DNA from: Pseudomonas sp. UBA5706
Lineage (GTDB): Bacteria; Pseudomonadota; Gammaproteobacteria; Pseudomonadales; Pseudomonadaceae
Direction of reading: 5' to 3'
Assembly (NCBI RefSeq): GCF_002419965.1
Contig: NZ_DIHC01000051.1
Coordinates: 422 to 53,862, forward strand
Length of the DNA: 53,441 nucleotides
Part shown: piece after piece, positions 18,875 through 27,411 of the stretch
How positions within the stretch are numbered: position 1 is the first letter of the stretch
How the letters are laid out: the number at the start of each line of letters is the position of its first letter
Position numbers and translations under genes: made by a program
The notes under the pieces: model-generated
Seen by the model: the letters and a program-made list of their open reading frames with translations, nothing else
Database searches by the model: none
Told to the model about the DNA's origin: nothing

Positions 18875-19597
18875 TCAGCTATTCCTCAGGGTGGCGTTGG
18901 CCAAACCGGGAAAGTCTGTAATCAGGCTGTCAACGCCGAAGTCGGCGAGCCTGCGCATGAGCGCAGGCTCGTTGACCGTCCACACCGACACATGCAGGCC
19001 CTGACCCTGGGCTTTCTTCAAGCGCTCGGGCGTGCACAGCGTCCAGTTCAGCGCCAAAATTTCACAGCCGTAGCCCTGCGCGACTTTCAACGGGTCCAGC
19101 CAGGCGTACTCTGCCACCAGTCCCCTTGAGATATCCGGCGTCAGCTCAAGGGCTGCGCGCAGGACTTCCCGTGAGCTCGAGGTGATGGTGACCTTGTCCA
19201 GCAGTCCGTGACGCTGAGCCAACTCCCGAATCGCCAGCACCGTGGTGGCCGCGCGGGTGCGCGAGGCACTTTTCACCTCCAGCTGCCAATGATCGAAGGC
19301 GCACTTCTCGAACAGTTCTTCCAGTCGCGGAATCGGGCACGGCTGAACCCAGCCAGGACCACCCTTGCGGGCGTCGTAGGTGACCAGGTCCGCCGCCGTA
19401 TGCTCGACTACCTTGCCGCGGCGGTCGGTGGTGCGTTTGAGCGTCGGGTCGTGGATCACCATCAGTTCGCCGTCGCGGGACAGATGCAAGTCCAGTTCGC
19501 AACGCTTTACCCCGTGTTTGAGGCATTCCTGAAAGCTGGTCAGGGTGTTTTCAGGTGCTTCGCCTTTGGCGCCGCGGTGGCCATAAATCAGTGTCAC
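18875..19597 (-). CDS. Glycerophosphodiester phosphodiesterase
   Basis: This 240-residue cytoplasmic GDPD-family enzyme hydrolyses glycerophosphodiesters to glycerol-3-phosphate and an alcohol. The active-site residues are visible: H7-R8, E14 in E-A-P-E-N-T, the metal ligands E34 and D36 in C-E-L-D-L, and catalytic H49 in V-I-H-D. The C-terminal V-W-T-V-N and D-S-L-I-T-D-F-P strands are also canonical. No signal peptide is present, so it acts in the cytoplasm, unlike periplasmic GlpQ. It resembles the short UgpQ type. It lies downstream of the PilZ gene on the same strand with a 35-bp gap. Confidence 0.92.
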   Translation of the reverse strand: MTLIYGHRGAKGEAPENTLTSFQECLKHGVKRCELDLHLSRDGELMVIHDPTLKRTTDRRGKVVEHTAADLVTYDARKGGPGWVQPCPIPRLEELFEKCAFDHWQLEVKSASRTRAATTVLAIRELAQRHGLLDKVTITSSSREVLRAALELTPDISRGLVAEYAWLDPLKVAQGYGCEILALNWTLCTPERLKKAQGQGLHVSVWTVNEPALMRRLADFGVDSLITDFPGLANATLRNS

Positions 19598-19632
19598 AAA
19601 TACTCCTTATCAACGCGCCTACGGGCTGAATT

Positions 19633-20220
19633 TCAACTCGGATCAGGATTGTCCTGCTCTCGCGCCTGCCGCCTTGACGCGGCCTGGCGTTGCAGGATGT
19701 GTCGGGCCAGCAACTGACGCTGGGCGTCACTCAGTTCGATCCATTCGGTGCCGATCTCAAAACCCCCGACAGCCAGGGCCTGGCACTGCGTCACTCTGGC
19801 GCGCAGCATCATGCCGGAAGCCTGGGGCATCAGCACCATCTTCACCGATAGCAGGCTGCCGGCGGGGAAGGGCTGATGGGATTCGAATTGCAAGCCGCCT
19901 TCGGACATGACGACTTTTTGCGGGGCGCCCAGCTTGCCCAATACCGTTTGGGCGACCACTTGACCCAGCAGATCGATCCGTTTGCTCATGGTCCGCAGGA
20001 AGCTGTTGGTGGTGCGGTCGCGGTCGTCCAGCTGACGCAGCAGGCGCTGGGATTCAAACTCGGCAACATGCAGTTCGGTCAGCAGGTCGAAGAGTGTCGT
20101 GGTGTCGTGATGAGCGAGGTCGTCGCCCTGGCCGGCCGCCGGCATGCGTTGAATTTCCAGTGCGACGCTGTCCTCGATACGGTAGTATTCGCGGCGTTCT
20201 TCTTCATCTAATGTCGACAT
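19633..20220 (-). CDS. PilZ domain protein
   Basis: A 195-residue protein with the c-di-GMP-binding PilZ entry motif near the N-terminus (R-R-E-Y-Y-R-I-E-D). A helical middle section precedes a beta-rich half containing M-S-E-G-G-L-Q-F and the G-F-E-I-G-T-E-W strand typical of PilZ barrels. The linker between the arginine motif and the barrel is unusually long, which suggests the YcgR-like arrangement is modified. It is divergent from lolC and followed by the GDPD gene. Cyclic-di-GMP binding is inferred from the motif; the D/N-x-S-x-x-G motif is only partly kept (M-S-E-G-G). Confidence 0.8.
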   Translation of the reverse strand: MSTLDEEERREYYRIEDSVALEIQRMPAAGQGDDLAHHDTTTLFDLLTELHVAEFESQRLLRQLDDRDRTTNSFLRTMSKRIDLLGQVVAQTVLGKLGAPQKVVMSEGGLQFESHQPFPAGSLLSVKMVLMPQASGMMLRARVTQCQALAVGGFEIGTEWIELSDAQRQLLARHILQRQAASRRQAREQDNPDPS

Positions 20221-20347
20221 GGCGAACCCATGGTAGCGGCGGTTGTCAGACTGACAGCGCTCGATTGCGAATCAGTGTTTCGAGTGTAAGGCCGCAGGCC
20301 CAGGCCCGCCACAAGGACGTTCCCCATTCCTCCGAACAAGCCCCTAC

Positions 20348-21598
20348 ATGTTCAGACCTCTTTTTGTATTTATCGGCACGCGTTACACCCGTGCAAAACG
20401 TCGCAATCATTTTGTCTCCTTCATTTCCCTGACGTCGATGATCGGTCTCGCCCTCGGCGTAGTGGTGATGATAGTCGTGTTATCGGTCATGAACGGTTTC
20501 GATCATGAGATGCGCACTCGCGTGCTGGGCATGGTGCCTCACGCCACCATCGAATCCGGCGAGCCGATAAGCGACTGGCAAAGCCTCGCGGCGCGGGTCA
20601 GGCAGAATCCGCAGGTCGAGGCCATCGCGCCGTTCACTCAGATGCAGGGTCTGCTGACCAACAACGGCAACGTGCAGAAGATCCTGCTCAATGCCATTGA
20701 CCCGGTTGAGGAGCGCAAGGTTTCGATCATTGACGGCTTCATGAAGCAGGGTCGTCTTGACGATCTGGTGGCGGGCGGCTTCGGCGTGGTCATTGGTGAC
20801 AAGGCCGCGACCAAGCTGGGTGTGGGGATCGGCGACAAGGTTACCTTCGTATCGCCCGAAGTCACGGTCACGCCGGCTGGCATGTTTCCGCGCATGAAGC
20901 GCTTTACCGTAGTCGGCATTTTTCACGTGGGCGCTGGCGAACTGGACGGCTACCTGGGGGTGACCAACTTGCAGGATCTGGCGCGCCTGCACCGCTGGAA
21001 GCCCGATCAGGTGCAGGGGCTGCGCCTGAAGTTCACCGATCTGTTCAAGGCCCCGCGCACCGCTTACGACATCGCGCAGAACCTGGGTGAGCATCAGTAC
21101 TATTCCCGTGACTGGACGCGGACCCACGGCAACCTGTACCAGGCCATCGGCATGGAAAAATCCATCATCGGCCTGTTGTTGCTGCTGATCGTGGCAGTGG
21201 CGGCGTTCAACATCATTTCCACGCTGGTGATGGTGGTCAATGACAAGCGCGGCGACATTGCGATCCTGCGCACGCTGGGTGCAACGCCTGGGCAGATCAT
21301 GGCGATCTTCATGGTCCAGGGCACCGTGATCGGCGTGGTGGGTACGTTGATCGGCGCAGGCGTCGGTATCCTCGCGGCGCTCAACGTCAGTTCCGCGATC
21401 TCGGCGCTGGAAGGCCTGATCGGCCACAAGTTTCTCAATGCGGATGTCTATTTCATCGACTATCTGCCTTCGCAATTGATGGCTGAAGACGTGCTGCTGG
21501 TGTGCGGTGCGGCCTTGGTCCTGAGTTTCCTCGCCACCCTGTATCCCGCCTGGCGTGCCGCGCGCACCCAGCCGGCGGAGGCGCTTCGTTATGAGTGA
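20348..21598 (+). CDS. lolC: Lipoprotein-releasing ABC transporter permease LolC
   Basis: This inner-membrane permease belongs to the LolCDE complex, which extracts outer-membrane lipoproteins and hands them to LolA. It has 416 residues and the MacB/LolC topology: one N-terminal helix after R-R-N-H-F-V-S-F-I-S, a large periplasmic domain, and three C-terminal helices with the coupling sequence I-A-I-L-R-T-L-G-A-T-P. The stop codon overlaps the start region of lolD. It is strongly similar to the product of the third gene of the operon, a paralogue. Confidence 0.92.
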   Translation: MFRPLFVFIGTRYTRAKRRNHFVSFISLTSMIGLALGVVVMIVVLSVMNGFDHEMRTRVLGMVPHATIESGEPISDWQSLAARVRQNPQVEAIAPFTQMQGLLTNNGNVQKILLNAIDPVEERKVSIIDGFMKQGRLDDLVAGGFGVVIGDKAATKLGVGIGDKVTFVSPEVTVTPAGMFPRMKRFTVVGIFHVGAGELDGYLGVTNLQDLARLHRWKPDQVQGLRLKFTDLFKAPRTAYDIAQNLGEHQYYSRDWTRTHGNLYQAIGMEKSIIGLLLLLIVAVAAFNIISTLVMVVNDKRGDIAILRTLGATPGQIMAIFMVQGTVIGVVGTLIGAGVGILAALNVSSAISALEGLIGHKFLNADVYFIDYLPSQLMAEDVLLVCGAALVLSFLATLYPAWRAARTQPAEALRYE

Positions 21599-21605
21599 GT
21601 CGGGC

Positions 21606-22289
21606 ATGAGTGATAAAGCTGTATTGAGTTGCCGCAACCTGGGCAAATCCTACGAGGAGGGCCCGGAATCGGTGGTGGTGCTGTCGGGTCTGCAACTGGA
21701 GCTGCACCCCGGCGAGCGCGTAGCGATCGTGGGCAGCTCCGGCTCGGGCAAAAGTACCTTGCTTAATCTGCTCGGCGGCCTGGACACCCCGACCGAGGGC
21801 AGCGTCTGGCTGGCCGGCGAAGAGTTGTCGGCGCTCAACGAAAAGGCACGTGGCCTGCTGCGTAACCGGTCGCTGGGCTTCGTCTATCAGTTCCACCACC
21901 TGTTGCCTGAGTTCACTGCGCTGGAAAATGTCTGCATGCCGTTGCTGATCGGCAAGACGGCCATTCCCGAAGCGCGCGAGCGTGCCACTGCGCTGCTGGA
22001 GCGGGTAGGGCTCAAGCATCGTCTGGCACACAAGCCCTCGGAGCTGTCCGGCGGTGAGCGTCAACGGGTGGCGATCGCCCGTGCGCTGGTCAATCGGCCG
22101 GGCCTGGTGATGCTCGATGAGCCGACCGGCAACCTCGACTCCCATACGGCGCAGGGCATCCAGGATCTGATGCTGGAGCTCAGCACGTCGTCGCGCACCG
22201 CGTTTCTGGTGGTGACCCACGACATGGCCCTGGCCCGTCAGATGGATCGCGTGTGGCGTCTGGAACAAGGCCAACTGGTCGAGGCGTGA
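21606..22289 (+). CDS. lolD: Lipoprotein-releasing ABC transporter ATPase LolD
   Basis: The ATPase subunit of LolCDE. Seen: Walker A G-S-S-G-S-G-K-S-T, signature L-S-G-G-E-R-Q, Walker B V-M-L-D-E-P-T-G-N-L-D and the H-loop V-T-H-D. From the ATG at 21606 the protein has 227 residues, the usual size, and begins MSDKAVLSC. An ATG at 21591, overlapping the lolC end, would add five residues. The overlap or short spacing with lolC implies translational coupling. Confidence 0.95.
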   Translation: MSDKAVLSCRNLGKSYEEGPESVVVLSGLQLELHPGERVAIVGSSGSGKSTLLNLLGGLDTPTEGSVWLAGEELSALNEKARGLLRNRSLGFVYQFHHLLPEFTALENVCMPLLIGKTAIPEARERATALLERVGLKHRLAHKPSELSGGERQRVAIARALVNRPGLVMLDEPTGNLDSHTAQGIQDLMLELSTSSRTAFLVVTHDMALARQMDRVWRLEQGQLVEA

Positions 22290-22375
22290 GGCTGGGCTGA
22301 TTCATCCGGAGCCCGCTTCCCTGGGCGTCGGCAGTTTTTATTTTTAGCGGCTTATTTAGCTACGGTGCTCCACGA

Positions 22376-23620
22376 ATGTTCAGACCGTTATCCATCTTTA
22401 TCGGCACGCGCTATACCCGGGCCAAGCGACGCAATCACTTCATCTCGTTCATTTCGATGACCTCGATGATCGGGTTGGCGCTGGGCGTTCTGGCGATGAT
22501 CGTGGTGCTGTCCGTGATGAACGGCTTCCAGCAAGAGATGAGTTCGCGCATCCTGGGGATGGTGCCCCACGCGGTTATCGACGGAGTCAAGCCGTTGGAC
22601 GACTGGAAACCGGCAGCCGATGCCGCATTGAAGAACCCGCAGGTCACCGCTGCCGTGCCGTTTACGCAAATGGACGGCATGCTGTCCTACAAAGGCTCGA
22701 TGCAGCCGATCGAGATCAACGGCGTCGACCCGGCGCTCGAATCCCGGGTGTCCATCGTCACCCAGCACATTGTTCAAGGTCGTCTTCAGGATTTAAAAGC
22801 GGGTGAGTTCGGTGTAGTCATCGGTGAAATCACAGCGCGCCGGTTTCGGCTGAATGTCGGCGACAAGCTGACCCTTATCGTGCCGGAGATCAGCAACGAA
22901 CCGGGGGGCATCACTCCGCGGTTGCAGCGCCTGACGGTGGTTGGCGTGTTCAAGGTCGGTGCCGAGCTGGACGGCTCGATGGCGCTGGTCAACGTCGCCG
23001 ACGCAGCGGCGATCAAACGCTGGCAGCCGAATCAGGTGCAAGGCGTACGTCTGGCGCTGACTGACCTGTACGCAGCGCCGCAGGTCTCCACTGCCGTCGC
23101 TGGCGGCTTGGGTGCTGGCTACAAGGCCGATGACTGGACCCACACCCAAGGCAGCCTGTTCAGCGCCATGAAAATGGAAAAGACCATGATCGGGCTGTTG
23201 TTGTTGATGATCGTGGCCGTTGCTGCCTTTAACATCATCGCCACGCTGATCATGGTGGTGAACGATAAGGGCGCGGATATCGCGATCCTGCGCACCATCG
23301 GCGCCACGCCACGCCAGATCATGACCATCTTCATGGTGCAGGGAACGGTCATCGGCGTGTTCGGGACGATCATTGGCGGTGTGCTGGGGGTCATTGCAGC
23401 GATCAACGTCAGTCAATTGGTCGCCTGGGTCGAGCGCCTGACCGGGCAGCACATTTTCACTTCCGACGTGTATTTCATCAGCAATCTGCCATCGAAGCTG
23501 GAAGGCAGCGACGTGGCGCTGATCTGCGCAGCCGGGTTCATTCTGAGTTTTCTGGCCACGATCTATCCGGCGTACCGCGCGGCACAGATTCAGCCCGCGC
23601 ATGCCTTGCGCTATGAGTGA
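22376..23620 (+). CDS. lolE: Lipoprotein-releasing ABC transporter permease LolE
   Basis: The second permease of the LolCDE complex, 414 residues, with the same topology as LolC: N-terminal helix, periplasmic domain, and three helices around F-M-V-Q-G-T-V-I-G-V and the I-A-I-L-R-T-I-G-A-T-P loop. The first 50 residues and the helices are nearly identical to LolC, while the periplasmic domains diverge. I name it LolE from its position after lolD. An 86-bp gap separates it from lolD. Confidence 0.9.
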   Translation: MFRPLSIFIGTRYTRAKRRNHFISFISMTSMIGLALGVLAMIVVLSVMNGFQQEMSSRILGMVPHAVIDGVKPLDDWKPAADAALKNPQVTAAVPFTQMDGMLSYKGSMQPIEINGVDPALESRVSIVTQHIVQGRLQDLKAGEFGVVIGEITARRFRLNVGDKLTLIVPEISNEPGGITPRLQRLTVVGVFKVGAELDGSMALVNVADAAAIKRWQPNQVQGVRLALTDLYAAPQVSTAVAGGLGAGYKADDWTHTQGSLFSAMKMEKTMIGLLLLMIVAVAAFNIIATLIMVVNDKGADIAILRTIGATPRQIMTIFMVQGTVIGVFGTIIGGVLGVIAAINVSQLVAWVERLTGQHIFTSDVYFISNLPSKLEGSDVALICAAGFILSFLATIYPAYRAAQIQPAHALRYE

Positions 23621-23738
23621 TTGATTGCTGGCGTTCAATCCTGCTCTGACCCAGTACTTCCCTGCAGCAGTGCGGCTTGCCGCTGGCGGCGCTTTTGAAT
23701 TCGCCGTCGTCGGCAAGGCGCACGGCTACTGGGAAGGC

Positions 23739-25100
23739 TTACGCAGTCGGCAACTCAATCAAAAACCGCGTCTGGTCATCTTGCGATTCACAACGGATCG
23801 TCCCGCCGTGAGCCTTGATGATCGACTGAGTGATCGCCAGTCCCAATCCGGCATGCTCACTGATACCCTCGCGCCGCGCCGGGTCTGCGCGGTAGAAGCG
23901 GTCGAACAACCGGGGCAATGCCTCGGCGGCAATGGTCTGCCCTCGGTTCTCGATGCTGATGTGCACTCGCCTGGGCAAGGCCTGCAGCCTGACTGAAACC
24001 TCGCCCTGGACAGGTGTGAAGCGCAAGGCGTTGTCCAGCAGGTTCGATACCGCACGGCGCAGCATGTTCCGGTCACCCTCAAGCGTTGCTTCGCCTTCGC
24101 GACTGAGGCGTACCTGCGCCTCTTCAGCCAGGGGCAAGAAAAACTCGAGCAGCGCGTCGATCTCATCCGCCAAGTGCAAGCGCTCACGACTCGGGTTTAG
24201 CAAACCGTGCTCGGCCTTGGCCAGATACAGCATGTCGTTGACCATCTGCGCCATCCATTGCAGCTCCTCCAGATTACCCTGCAGCGCCTCGCGATACGCT
24301 TGCAGATCCCGCGGGCGGGTGAGGGTGACCTGGGTGTGGGTGAGCAGATTCGACAGGGGCGTGCGCAACTCATGAGCGATATCCGCCGAAAACGCGGACA
24401 AACGCTGAAAGGCGTCGTCAAGACGGCCCAGCATGGCGTTGAATGCCTGAGTCAACTCAGCCAGTTCGGCGGGCATTGCGGTCTGCGGCAGGCGCGTGGT
24501 CAGGGAGCTGGCCGACACGCTGGCAGCGATCTCGCTCATCTCGCGCAGCGGTCGTAATCCACTGCGTGCAGCCCAGGTGCCGAGCAGCGCCGTGGCCAAG
24601 GCCGACAGGCCGACGGTCAGCCAGATCAGATGCTGCATACGTTCTAGAAAATGTTGGTGATGAGTGATGTCCAGCAGCAGCGTCAGTTGTGGAGAGTCCT
24701 GCTGTTGCGGGCGTAAGGCCACGGTGTAGGCGCGCCAGGAGACGCCGTTCTCGGTCAGGGTGTGCAACCCATCGTGCAGCCTGGTCTGATTGGTAGATGG
24801 CGCTTGGCTGTCGAACCACATGCTGCCGTCGCCACCGCGCACCTGCAACGCCAGGTCCGGCGAATGTGCCAGTTCGGCCTGCAGGGTTGGCCGATGCTCG
24901 TTCAGTTGGTCGGCACTGGATACGCCCATTAGCGCAGCGCGCAGCGTGGGTAACTTGCCATCGAGCAGTTGTTGATCCAGTTCCATGAAGTGCGCTTCGC
25001 TGGCCCGATTGAACAATATGCCCGCCGTCAGTGAAACCACGGCGGTGCAGGCCGCGAACAGCAAGGCCAGGCGGCTGCCCAAGGAGATTCGCTTGAGCAT
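23739..25100 (-). CDS. copS: Copper-responsive sensor histidine kinase (CopS/CusS type)
   Basis: This 453-residue inner-membrane sensor kinase resembles the heavy-metal sensor group. It has two transmembrane segments (about 10-30 and 157-177) bracketing a periplasmic domain with several His residues, then HAMP. The H box D-I-A-H-E-L-R-T-P has phospho-acceptor H243; the N box is N-L-L-D-N-A-L-R-F and the G box G-L-G-L-A-I. Its ATG shares a base with the stop of the response regulator gene (TGATG). The metal is inferred as copper from the divergent cupredoxin gene and operator; silver or zinc remain possible. Confidence 0.85.
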   Translation of the reverse strand: MLKRISLGSRLALLFAACTAVVSLTAGILFNRASEAHFMELDQQLLDGKLPTLRAALMGVSSADQLNEHRPTLQAELAHSPDLALQVRGGDGSMWFDSQAPSTNQTRLHDGLHTLTENGVSWRAYTVALRPQQQDSPQLTLLLDITHHQHFLERMQHLIWLTVGLSALATALLGTWAARSGLRPLREMSEIAASVSASSLTTRLPQTAMPAELAELTQAFNAMLGRLDDAFQRLSAFSADIAHELRTPLSNLLTHTQVTLTRPRDLQAYREALQGNLEELQWMAQMVNDMLYLAKAEHGLLNPSRERLHLADEIDALLEFFLPLAEEAQVRLSREGEATLEGDRNMLRRAVSNLLDNALRFTPVQGEVSVRLQALPRRVHISIENRGQTIAAEALPRLFDRFYRADPARREGISEHAGLGLAITQSIIKAHGGTIRCESQDDQTRFLIELPTA

Positions 25101-25780
25101 CAGAGGCCGCGCTCTTCGAGCACGTAACCCATGCCGCGCACGGTGTGGATCAGCTTGTTGGGGTATTCGTCGTCGACTTTCAGCCGCAGGCGGCGGATGG
25201 CGACCTCGATCACATTGGTGTCGCTGTCGAAGTTCATGTCCCAGACCTGAGAGGCAATCAGCGATTTGGGCAGCACCTCGCCTTGGCGCCGCAGCATCAA
25301 CTCCAGCAGGGCAAACTCCTTGGCCGTGAGATCGATGCGCTGACCGCTGCGCTCGACCCGTCGGCGCAGCAGGTCCAGGCGCAGGTCGGCCAGTTGCAGG
25401 TGGGTTTCCTGACTGGCGCTGCTACCCCGACGCAACAGGCTGCGCACCCTGGCGAGCAGTTCGGAGAAAGCGAAGGGTTTGACCAGATAATCGTCTGCGC
25501 CCAGTTCCAGCCCACGCACGCGGTCTTCAACCGCATCGCGCGCGGTCAGAAACAGCACCGGTGTGTCCAGGCCCGCGCTGCGCAGGGCCTGCAGGATCTG
25601 CCAGCCATCACGGCCGGGCAGCATGACGTCCAGAATCAACAACGCGTAGTCGCCGGTCAGCGCCAGATGCTGGCCACTGGTGCCGTCGGCAACCAGTTCG
25701 GTGTTGTAGCCCGCTTCGGTCAGGCCCTGACGCAGGTATTGGCCGGTTTTCGCTTGATCTTCGATGATCAGTAATTTCAT
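25100..25780 (-). CDS. copR: OmpR-family copper response regulator (CopR type)
   Basis: This 226-residue response regulator has receiver residues E7/D8 and phospho-acceptor D51, a conserved K in Y-L-V-K-P-F-A-F, and an OmpR/PhoB winged-helix domain. The latter ends with V-H-T-V-R-G-M-G-Y-V-L, typical of the CopR/CusR/CzcR group. It is the promoter-proximal gene of a two-gene operon with the kinase. It is divergent from the cupredoxin gene, with a perfect palindrome in the intergenic space as the probable binding site. Confidence 0.88.
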   Translation of the reverse strand: MKLLIIEDQAKTGQYLRQGLTEAGYNTELVADGTSGQHLALTGDYALLILDVMLPGRDGWQILQALRSAGLDTPVLFLTARDAVEDRVRGLELGADDYLVKPFAFSELLARVRSLLRRGSSASQETHLQLADLRLDLLRRRVERSGQRIDLTAKEFALLELMLRRQGEVLPKSLIASQVWDMNFDSDTNVIEVAIRRLRLKVDDEYPNKLIHTVRGMGYVLEERGL

Positions 25781-25863
25781 GGGTGACGATCAGTCCTGAT
25801 AACGCTGGGCGGCTGTGTTTGCCGTCGCACTTTATAGCGCGACCGGGGTGGCGGGGTGCAAGC

Positions 25864-25877
25864 TTACAAAGTTGTAA
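25864..25877. promoter_or_regulatory. Candidate CopR/CusR-type operator
   Basis: The sequence TTACAA-AG-TTGTAA is a perfect palindrome, 87 bp from the copR start and 74 bp from the cupredoxin start. It resembles the CopR/CusR metal-response boxes (inverted TGACAA/TTACA half-sites) and is well placed to control both divergent units. Binding by the adjacent regulator is inference. Confidence 0.7.
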
Positions 25878-25950
25878 TCTTGCGGTCAGCTGATTGCCAG
25901 TGGCGAGTGCTTAACCTTCAACGATTGACCGTCGCTGACTGGAGATTCAC

Positions 25951-26463
25951 ATGACCGCTCGTTTGTTCGCTGCTGCCCTGTCGCTGGCGGTGAGCCTGTC
26001 GTCCTACGCCGCTTCCGGCGAGCATTTCGCTTTCGGCCATCCAGCCACGGCCAGTCAGGCCACGCGCACCGTCGAGCTGACCCTGGGCGATATGTACTTC
26101 GAACCCAAGGCGCTGACCATCAAAGCGGGCGAAACCGTGCGTTTCGTGCTGGTCAACAAGGGCGCGTTGCTGCACGAGTTCAACCTGGGCGATGCGGCCA
26201 TGCACGCAGCGCACCAGCAGGAAATGCTCAAGATGGTCGCCAGTGGCATGCTGACGGCAACCGGCATGAAGCACGACATGGCCGGGATGGACCATGGCAA
26301 CATGGGCATGAAGCACGATGACCCCAACAGTGTACTGGTGGAACCGGGCAAGACCGCTGAGCTGACCTGGACCTTTACCAAAGCCACCGACCTCGAATTC
26401 GCGTGCAATATTCCCGGTCATTATCAGGCAGGGATGGTCGGGAAGATCGCCATTGCCGACTAA
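25951..26463 (+). CDS. Periplasmic cupredoxin with Met/His-rich insert
   Basis: A 170-residue secreted blue-copper-type protein with a signal peptide of about 20 residues (A-L-S-L-A-V-S-L-S-S-Y-A). The type 1 copper ligands are all visible: H75 in L-L-H-E-F-N, C152, H157 and M162 in C-N-I-P-G-H-Y-Q-A-G-M. Between the ligand halves is a Met/His/Asp-rich loop (about 106-124, G-M-K-H-D-M-A-G-M-D-H-G), as in periplasmic copper-tolerance proteins such as CopI. It probably binds Cu(I)/Cu(II) in the periplasm. The gene is divergent from copRS and has a canonical GGAG ribosome-binding site. Confidence 0.9.
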   Translation: MTARLFAAALSLAVSLSSYAASGEHFAFGHPATASQATRTVELTLGDMYFEPKALTIKAGETVRFVLVNKGALLHEFNLGDAAMHAAHQQEMLKMVASGMLTATGMKHDMAGMDHGNMGMKHDDPNSVLVEPGKTAELTWTFTKATDLEFACNIPGHYQAGMVGKIAIAD

Positions 26464-26546
26464 TCACTGAAAGCGCGGGGCAAAACCTATAAACTTGGCG
26501 GTCAGGATTTTCACATCAGCCATTTCTTCCGTTTTCAGGTCCCGCC

Positions 26547-27377
26547 ATGCATCCCGCAGCCGAACACTCGCCGCTGGGCAAGTCCAGTGAATACATCGCC
26601 ATCTACACACCGTCCCTGTTGTTTCCGATCCCGCGCACGGCCAAGTGGACCGAATTGGGGCTGACAGCCGAGACCTTGCCGTATCAAGGCGTCGATTTCT
26701 GGAACTGTTACGAGTTGTCCTGGCTGCTGCCCTCGGGCAAGCCCGTGGTGGCGGTCGGCGAGTTCAGCATCCCGGCCGATTCGCCCAACATCATCGAATC
26801 CAAGTCGTTCAAGCTCTACCTCAATTCGCTGAATCAGACGCCCTTTGCATCTCAGGCCCAATTGATCGCGACGCTGGAAAAGGATCTGTCGGCAGCTGCC
26901 GGCAAGCCTGTGGGCGTGCGCATTCGCTCGTTAAGGGAGATTGAAGCCCAAGGCATCGTGCCCGTACCGGGCGTGTGCGTGGACGAACTGGACGTGACCG
27001 TCGATAGCTACGACCGCCCACAGCCGGAATTGCTGCGTTGCGACCACTCACAGGTGGTGGAGGAGGCGTTGCACAGTCATCTGCTCAAGTCCAACTGCCC
27101 GGTGACCAGCCAGCCTGACTGGGGCAGCGTGGCTGTGCAATATCGTGGTGCAGCGCTGGATCACGCGAGTTTCCTGGCGTACATCGTCAGCTTCCGCCAG
27201 CATTCGGATTTTCACGAGCAGTGTGTGGAGCGAATCTTCATGGACTTGCAGCGCTTGCTCAAACCGGAAAAACTCACGGTCTACGCGCGCTACGTGCGTC
27301 GCGGCGGATTGGACATCAATCCGTACCGCAGCACCGAGACACTCACGATGGAGAACGGGCGCCTGGCGCGGCAGTGA
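26547..27377 (+). CDS. queF: NADPH-dependent 7-cyano-7-deazaguanine reductase QueF
   Basis: QueF reduces preQ0 nitrile to preQ1 amine in queuosine tRNA modification. This is the long bimodular type (276 residues). The substrate-binding QueF motif E-S-K-S-F-K-L-Y-L-N-S is at residues 85-95. Catalytic C184 lies in K-S-N-C-P-V-T-S-Q-P-D-W-G, with D191 as the expected acid. The gene stands alone, with no other queuosine genes nearby. A glycosyltransferase pseudogene converges on it from 34 bp downstream. Confidence 0.95.
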   Translation: MHPAAEHSPLGKSSEYIAIYTPSLLFPIPRTAKWTELGLTAETLPYQGVDFWNCYELSWLLPSGKPVVAVGEFSIPADSPNIIESKSFKLYLNSLNQTPFASQAQLIATLEKDLSAAAGKPVGVRIRSLREIEAQGIVPVPGVCVDELDVTVDSYDRPQPELLRCDHSQVVEEALHSHLLKSNCPVTSQPDWGSVAVQYRGAALDHASFLAYIVSFRQHSDFHEQCVERIFMDLQRLLKPEKLTVYARYVRRGGLDINPYRSTETLTMENGRLARQ

Positions 27378-27411
27378 ACAGGCCGGGAAGCGAGCAGCGC
27401 CGTGGGGCCTG

